A DNA stretch of 64,000 nucleotides from Acrocarpospora corrugata (GTDB lineage Bacteria; Actinomycetota; Actinomycetes; Streptosporangiales; Streptosporangiaceae): NCBI RefSeq assembly GCF_009687845.1, contig NZ_BLAD01000047.1:62001-126000 (forward strand), written 5' to 3'. The notes beneath the pieces were generated by a model. The model saw only the letters and a list, made by a program, of their open reading frames with translations. It did not search any database and was not told the DNA's origin. Shown here piece by piece: positions 59,054-64,000 of this stretch (its first letter is position 1; every line of letters starts with the position of its first letter). A program made the position numbers and the translations under genes.

Positions 59054-59809
59054 ATGACAGGGGGCTTTATGCAGGCCGGGGACTGGTTCGGGCAGGATTG
59101 GACGCAGGTCGGGGAGTTCGGGACCGCGTTCGCGCTGTCGTGCGCGATCGGCCTGGAGCGGGAGATCAGGCAGAAGGCCGCCGGGCTGCGCACCTACACG
59201 GTGGTCGGCATGGGCGCCGCGCTGTTCACCCTCATGAGCAAGTACGGCTTCGCCGACGTACTCGACCCCGGCAGGGTGGTGCTCGACCCGTCACGGGTGG
59301 CCGCGCAGATCGTCTCCGGGCTGGGCTTCATCGGAGCCGGGATCATCTTTGTCCAGCGCGGTTCGGTGCGAGGGCTGACCAGCGCCGCCACCATCTGGAT
59401 GACCGCCGCCGTGGGCGCGTCCGCCGCGGCGGGCCTGCCCGTGCTGGCGGTGATCACGACATTGGCCTACTTCGCGGTCAGCTACCTCATCCACCCGCTC
59501 ACGCATCGGCTGCCACGGCTGAGCGGCCGGAGCACCCACTACCGCATCACCTACAGCCAGGGCAGCGGCCTGCTCCGCGACCTGGTCGACCTGTGCGGCC
59601 AGGCCGGCTTCTCCATCACCGACCTGACCACGCTGACCACGTCCGCCACGACCGTCCCCGTGACCCACGCACCCGGCCAGGACGTCTCGGGGCAGGCGGT
59701 GCAGATCTCCCTCGGCGTTCTCGGCCGCGGCGACCCCGCCGAACTGGCCGCCCAACTGTCCTCCGTTCCCGGTGTCCTGGCCTGCGCGATGTTCAGAGAG
59801 GACGACTGA
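59054..59809 (+). CDS. MgtC/SapB family membrane protein
   Basis: A 251-residue protein. N-terminal membrane domain with about five spans and the family motifs LEREIRQKAAGLRTYTVVGMGAALFTL, GLGFIGAGIIF and GLTSAATIWMTAAVGA, then a cytoplasmic ACT-like tail (about 165-250). It affects acid, Mg2+ and virulence-type stress in other bacteria. It is free-standing; no riboswitch was seen upstream. Confidence 0.9.
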   Translation: MTGGFMQAGDWFGQDWTQVGEFGTAFALSCAIGLEREIRQKAAGLRTYTVVGMGAALFTLMSKYGFADVLDPGRVVLDPSRVAAQIVSGLGFIGAGIIFVQRGSVRGLTSAATIWMTAAVGASAAAGLPVLAVITTLAYFAVSYLIHPLTHRLPRLSGRSTHYRITYSQGSGLLRDLVDLCGQAGFSITDLTTLTTSATTVPVTHAPGQDVSGQAVQISLGVLGRGDPAELAAQLSSVPGVLACAMFREDD

Positions 59810-59828
59810 CGAATCGTGGGGGGTCGCC

Positions 59829-60461
59829 TCACCGTGGCTCGTTCATGCGGTTGGGCCCTGTCCCCCGCTGCCGGCCGTCCGGCTTGCGGGTACGTGAGGC
59901 GAGCAGTCCCCCAGCAAGAAGGAGCAATCCTGGAAGCAGTACAGGTGTCACCTGCATCAGGTCGAAAGGCATGTCCTGGTCCCGTACGCCGAACATGCCG
60001 AGAACGTCGTAGTAGACGTTCTCGATGTCATAGACCACACCCAACGCGGCCAGTGTCGTGTACGCCAGAGTGAGCACCCACAGGAACCGGCTCCGCTCGT
60101 AGACCGCCAGCGCGATGAGGCCGATCCCGATCGCCAGCAGGCCGAAGTCGTACCTGACGAAGAACGGCCACAGCCAGACCAGCGAGGACAACCTCCACAG
60201 GATCGGGGCGAATCCCAGAACCACCCACAGCACGATCGGGAGCAGGCTGGCCGGTCGGCCGCGTCGCCTGTACCACCATTGAGTCAGAACGGCGCCGACC
60301 GCCAACCCCATCAACCACAGGAAATCAAAGGCACTTCCCCGAAGCAGCAGGTCAGCTGAACGTCCGTAGTAGAGCGGTGCGATCGCCACGGCAAAAGCAC
60401 CGAAGAAGAGCAACGGAAAGCGCCAGGCTGGTCGAAGGGTACGCTCGACGTCGGAGGGCAT
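59829..60461 (-). CDS. Integral membrane protein, unknown
   Basis: A 210-residue protein with six to seven hydrophobic spans (LLFFGAFAVAIAPLYYG, FDFLWLMGLAVGAVLTQWW, LLPIVLWVVLGFAPILWRL, FGLLAIGIGLIALAVY, LTLAYTTLAALGVVYD, LLPGLLLLAGGLLA) and basic ends. No family mark recognised. Convergent with MgtC, 20 bases apart. Could be a small transporter or envelope scaffold. Confidence 0.75.
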   Translation of the reverse strand: MPSDVERTLRPAWRFPLLFFGAFAVAIAPLYYGRSADLLLRGSAFDFLWLMGLAVGAVLTQWWYRRRGRPASLLPIVLWVVLGFAPILWRLSSLVWLWPFFVRYDFGLLAIGIGLIALAVYERSRFLWVLTLAYTTLAALGVVYDIENVYYDVLGMFGVRDQDMPFDLMQVTPVLLPGLLLLAGGLLASRTRKPDGRQRGTGPNRMNEPR

Positions 60462-61243
60462 GCGGCCAGGGTGGCATCACAAGGAATCTCAGGCAAGAGG
60501 CCACCACCGACATATTGTTGACGCAGCGCACCACGGACACTTCCCGTATGGCTACCCCGACTACGAAGGCACAGAACCGGGCTTTTCAATCCTGACCATG
60601 AATGATTCCCCCCTGTCTGTTGTTGCACAGAAGCCCGAGAATCTTTCGAGCCCCGCCGACGTGAGTTCTTGATGGTGGAAATTGATGTCGTGGTCCCTGT
60701 CTTTGCAGGTCGAGTGGGCGAACGGCCAGCCACGCGGGATCACAATTTGATCGCCCACGGCTCGGTAAGGACAGTTCCCCCGCGCCTGGATGAGCGCGGA
60801 GGATTCGAATTTCCGCTCGGACTCTCCGCCATCTCGCTATCGCCAACGCGGCGAATCACTACGCGCACCTGCCTCGACGATCATTCGGGCTGCAGAGCTT
60901 GACCGGAATCGAGATTTTATTGATTCCGCGCGGTGCGCGCAAATCGGGTATTCGGTCGAGCGACTAGCCATCGATCGGCAGAAAGTACTGATCGCGACAT
61001 CGCCAACGACGAAAAGCCATCCAGCGGACGTTTGCGGAATTAACAGCAATTAAGCTGATTTGCGCTTGTCTGCGCAGGCGTGAAGGTCACTCTCTCATAC
61101 GGTAGACGCTGGAGAACACACCTCACGCTCGCCCGGGACCGCCGCCCGATACGGCGTGTTTCAGAAGTCCTAAGCCCATAGTCCGATGCGGCAGAGGCGG
61201 GATGAGACATAGCGTCGACATCTCACCCAAAGAAAGGCAAGCA
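60462..61243. other. Gene-free region, less GC-rich
   Basis: About 780 bases between the membrane protein and the NmrA-like gene. The sequence is visibly richer in A/T than the genes. The open frames here (60 to 86 codons) lack codon bias and ribosome sites. A stretch near 60805 with ggattcgaatttccgc followed by ctccgcca recalls a tRNA 3' end, but no matching arms exist. A pseudo-gene too decayed to name is possible. Confidence 0.5.
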
Positions 61244-62071
61244 ATGACGTTTCTGGTGACCGGAGCGACGGGCAAGGCCGGCCGGCACGTGGTCCGCCAC
61301 CTACTCCGGGCAGGTCAGAGCGTACGTGCGCTGACCAGGGATCCGGACAGGGCCGGCCTGCCGCAGCAGGTGGAGGTGGTGCGGGGCGATCTCACCGATC
61401 CCGGAACGCTGGGACCCGCCTTCGACGGTGTCGAGGGCGTGCATCTCCTGACCATAGGCGGCGACGACTACGCCACGCTGCGAACCGGACCGGAACTGGC
61501 CAAACTGGCCGAGGAAGCGGGAGTGCGGCGGGTCGCGCTCCTGTGGAACGGCCAGGTGGGCCCAGTGGAAGAGGCATTCGCGGCGAGCAGCCTCGAATGG
61601 ACCGGACTGCAGCCGGTTGACTTCATGAGCAACACACTCGGCTGGGCACCGGCCATCAGGGCAGAAGGCGAAGTCCGCGAACCGTTCGCCGACGTTCCGG
61701 GCGGGATCGTCGACGAGGCCGACGTCGGCGCCGTGGCCGCCGCGGTACTCATGCACGGCGGCCACGGCGGCCAGACATATGTCCTCACGGGCCCTCAGAC
61801 GCTCAGCCAGCGCCAGCGCCTGGCCGTGATCGCGGAGGCGACCGGCCGTCCGCTCCGCCTCGTCGAACTCACCCAGGAGCAAGCCCGCCAACGCTGGCGG
61901 CAGGCGGGACACGGCGAGGAACTAATCGAACTGCTCACCTCCTGGCAGAGCAGCCCACCACCCGAGTCCACCTCCATCTCACCCGCAGTCCGTGAGATCA
62001 CCGGCCGCGAGCCGCGTTCATTCGCAGAATGGGCCACCGAACACGCCGCCCACTTCCGCGCGGAGGCCTAG
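61244..62071 (+). CDS. NmrA-like NAD(P)-binding protein
   Basis: A 275-residue atypical SDR with TGATGKAGRHVVRHLLRAGQSVRALTRDP at the N-terminus (glycine-rich loop and Arg for NADPH), VVRGDLTDPGTL and IVDEADVGAVAAAVL. It resembles azoreductase-like or NmrA redox sensors. ATG at 61244 follows AAGAAAGG; an upstream in-frame ATG at 61202 lacks a ribosome site. It is free-standing. Confidence 0.88.
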   Translation: MTFLVTGATGKAGRHVVRHLLRAGQSVRALTRDPDRAGLPQQVEVVRGDLTDPGTLGPAFDGVEGVHLLTIGGDDYATLRTGPELAKLAEEAGVRRVALLWNGQVGPVEEAFAASSLEWTGLQPVDFMSNTLGWAPAIRAEGEVREPFADVPGGIVDEADVGAVAAAVLMHGGHGGQTYVLTGPQTLSQRQRLAVIAEATGRPLRLVELTQEQARQRWRQAGHGEELIELLTSWQSSPPPESTSISPAVREITGREPRSFAEWATEHAAHFRAEA

Positions 62072-62239
62072 CACCTACCTCTCGCGGGGATGACCGCTGT
62101 GAGTGGCACCGTGTCGCTCAACTGCTCCACAATCTTCACCTTCTCGCACCACCACTACCGGGACGATGGTTGCGAGGGTGCCCAACTCGTTGATCACGAG
62201 CGTCAGCACCCTCGCCCCACTGCGCCGTATCATGCCCCC

Positions 62240-63653
62240 GTGATCGTGACGATCGCGGTGTTCATCGTCGTCCTGGGTATTCCCGCTGCACTCATGTGCG
62301 GGTCCGTGTTCCTCGCGGCGCGATCGACTTCTGCGCCCGTACGCTCCGGCCGCCGGCTCTGGGGCGTCGCCTTGGCAGCGATCGGCTTGGCCGTCATGGC
62401 GCAAACCGCGTCGGCCATCCACGAGGACCAGCACTACGACGACTTCGGATCGGCGGGGACCATCCTCCTGGGGTTCCTGGGCGCGGGAGTCTTCCTCCTC
62501 GGGCTCGGTCCCTTCATCCCTTGGCTGTTGCGCACGTTCGAGCGCCTCGCCGTACGGCTGCCGGTGCCGTTCCGGTTGGCGGCCCGCGATATGGGCGAGC
62601 GTCCCGTCCTCACGGCGGCCGCGGTCGCGCTGACCATGGTGATCACAGCCCTTACGGTCGCCGTACTGATCGTCTCGGCCGCCATGACGGCCTTGCACAG
62701 GGTGGAATACCAGCCGCGAGCCCGTCCGGGAGCTCTCGTGGTGGACGAATTCAGGAACGACCAGGCGGCCACGGTTCAGGCGGCCGTCCAGCGTGAGCTG
62801 CCCACCGTGTCCATCGTCCTGAGCCACGATGAGACCGATTTCGGATATTTCGTTCCCGACGTCGCCAGCGGGCTGCTCACCCCTGTCCATGTCGGTGATC
62901 AGGCACTGCTGCGCTACCTCACCGGGGACCCGTCCGCGCCTTTCCGCGAGGACACGGCTGTGGTCGTCACGGGGGAGAACCTCGCGATCAGCTCGTTGAC
63001 GATCGTGCACAACCTCTCCGGCGAGCCAGGCGACTACGACGCCTACCCGCGCCAGAGTGTCCCGGCCGTCACCGCCCGCCCCGCCGATCCTCAAGTCGAG
63101 GCGATCTTCATTCCGTCGAAGGTCATCCAGGACCTCGGCTTCCATCTGGTGCCGGAGCAGCTGATCGTCGATCCCGGCGTCCATCGGATCTCGCCGCTTG
63201 AGCAGGAACGGCTCGAAGAACGTCTGGGCGGGACCGCGACCGTGTACGTCGAACGGGGATTCCAGCCCTCGACCGGTTGGCAGGCGTTCGTCGCGGTCAT
63301 GGCCGTGATCGCCCTCGGCAGCGCGCTGGTCGCGACCGGCTGGACGTCCGCCGGGTCGCGGTCCACGCGCGTCCTGCTGAGGGCGAGGGGCGGCTCGTCC
63401 GCGGCCCTGCGGTGGCTGGCCGTCTGCCGTGCAGGGGTCGGCACCGCCTGCGGCACGATCCTGGGCGCCGCCGCCGGCTGCGCCATCGGTCTGCTGTTGA
63501 GATGGCCGCTGACCACCTCGGCCGACTGGGATCCGCAAGCGACCGCCTTTCGACGTGCCCTGGCCGGTCATCGCCGCGCTGGCCGTCGGACTGCCCCTGC
63601 TCGCGGCGGCCATCGCGGCCCTGCTGACCCCCAGACGAATCGCTGAGCATTGA
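62240..63653 (+). pseudogene. Truncated and frameshifted FtsX-type ABC permease
   Basis: Starting GTG at 62240, it encodes the latter half of a two-domain FtsX permease: spans near 1-20, 30-50, 70-95, RLAARDMGERPVLTAAAVALTMVI (near 120), a large extracytoplasmic part (near 165-345), and spans near 350-440. The usual N-terminal half is missing. Near 63545 the frame shifts; the true end (FDVPWPVIAALAVGLPLLAA to RRIAEH) is in another frame, ending at 63653. No ABC ATPase is adjacent. A clear decayed gene. Confidence 0.75.
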
Positions 63654-63832
63654 AAGTGTTCGTGTGCGCGGACTGCCGTACCGTGCTGACCGGCTGTGAC
63701 CTGGACAGCCGAGCCGGGCCGAACGGCGACGCCTCCGTCATCCGATACCGGGCATGCCAGGCGGATGCCTCGACGGATTGCCAAATACCTACTTGAATAG
63801 TGGTGAACCTGTCCTGAGATCGGAGAGACCTG

Positions 63833-64000
63833 ATGAGCGTCACTGATGAACTGGTGGCCAACGCCGAGCGCTACGCCGCCTCATTCACCTTCGGCGACCT
63901 CCCCCTCCCGCCCGCGAGAGGAGTGGCGATCGTCGCCTGCATGGACGCGCGCCTCAACGTTTACGGACTCCTCGGCCTGCGCGAAGGCGACGCGCACGTC
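63833..64000 (+). CDS. Beta-class carbonic anhydrase, N-terminal part (runs off window)
   Basis: The first 56 codons of a beta-carbonic anhydrase: MSVTDELVANAERYA, ARGVAIVACMDARLNVYGLLGLREGDAHV. Cys and Asp in CMDAR are zinc-site ligands of this class. ATG at 63833 after CGGAGAGACC. The gene continues beyond the window. It interconverts CO2 and bicarbonate in the cytoplasm. Confidence 0.85.
   Translation, partial: MSVTDELVANAERYAASFTFGDLPLPPARGVAIVACMDARLNVYGLLGLREGDAHV

Noticed and set aside
60790-60830. tRNA-like T-arm and CCA-like end
   Set aside because: The T-stem does not pair, and no acceptor or anticodon arms can be drawn upstream.
1-64000. CRISPR arrays, rRNA, complete insertion sequences, riboswitches
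   Set aside because: Looked for repeat-spacer series, IS terminal repeats with a transposase, and conserved leader folds; none found by eye.

Overview
The window is GC-rich throughout, with the codon usage and gene families of a high-GC actinomycete. Signs of this include an F420-type nitroreductase, DUF5685 and DUF3703 proteins, a SARP-type DNA-binding domain, fused ECF41 sigma factors, GH95 and CBM2 secreted enzymes, and many SDR, CMD, cupin and VOC genes. A soil organism of the Streptosporangiales type fits, but nothing in the sequence fixes the genus. I found no rRNA, convincing tRNA, CRISPR array or intact insertion sequence. It reads as chromosomal accessory DNA rich in small-molecule metabolism and regulators.

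0-13.4 kb: a polytopic membrane protein; a VOC protein divergent from an ArsR-CDF transporter-DUF3703 metal operon; two methyltransferases; a coupled nitroreductase/small-protein unit; ABM-like and AhpD-like proteins; a broken SARP regulator running in frame into an intradiol dioxygenase; a decayed quinone oxidoreductase; a DUF2089/small membrane protein/SHOCT-like operon; and a DrrAB-type ABC exporter.

13.4-34.2 kb: a secreted SGNH hydrolase with FnIII and CBM2 domains; two related histidine kinases, one decayed; an ECF41 sigma factor with a divergent cupin gene that carries an ECF41-like promoter, followed by an orphan copy of the ECF41 C-terminal domain; a DHFR-like protein; an erythromycin-esterase-like hydrolase; a frameshifted nSTAND NTPase with an FG-GAP protein; a WYL regulator/DinB pair; a DUF5685 protein with a cysteine-packed tail; and a 1474-residue secreted GH95 fucosidase.

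34.4-50.9 kb: the most distinctive part, a two-armed catabolic locus around an IclR regulator. The left arm encodes a Pot-type ABC importer (lipoprotein, two permeases, ATPase), a DUF6282 hydrolase, a metallo-beta-lactamase-fold lactonase, an SDR and a double-CMD protein. The right arm encodes an HpcH/HpaI aldolase, a cupin, a CMD protein, a Baeyer-Villiger-type monooxygenase, a second lactonase, a second SDR, a beta-hydroxyacid dehydrogenase, a small cupin, a third CMD protein and a second beta-hydroxyacid dehydrogenase. Nearly every junction overlaps by a few bases. Together the genes could import a cyclic ketone or lactone, convert ketone to lactone, open it, oxidise the hydroxy acid and cleave it by retro-aldol. 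The substrate is unknown.

51-64 kb: SRPBCC/ArsR and SDR genes with a striking nested dyad; a methyltransferase broken by an in-frame stop; a gamma-glutamyltransferase-like enzyme; a second SnoaL-fused ECF sigma factor divergent from YceI; a TetR-SDR operon; an MgtC-type protein; an NmrA-type reductase; a truncated and frameshifted FtsX-type permease; and the start of a beta-carbonic anhydrase. Six genes in the window are clearly interrupted or truncated (SARP, quinone oxidoreductase, histidine kinase, nSTAND NTPase, methyltransferase, FtsX permease), and a short alpha/beta-hydrolase tail is a further remnant.
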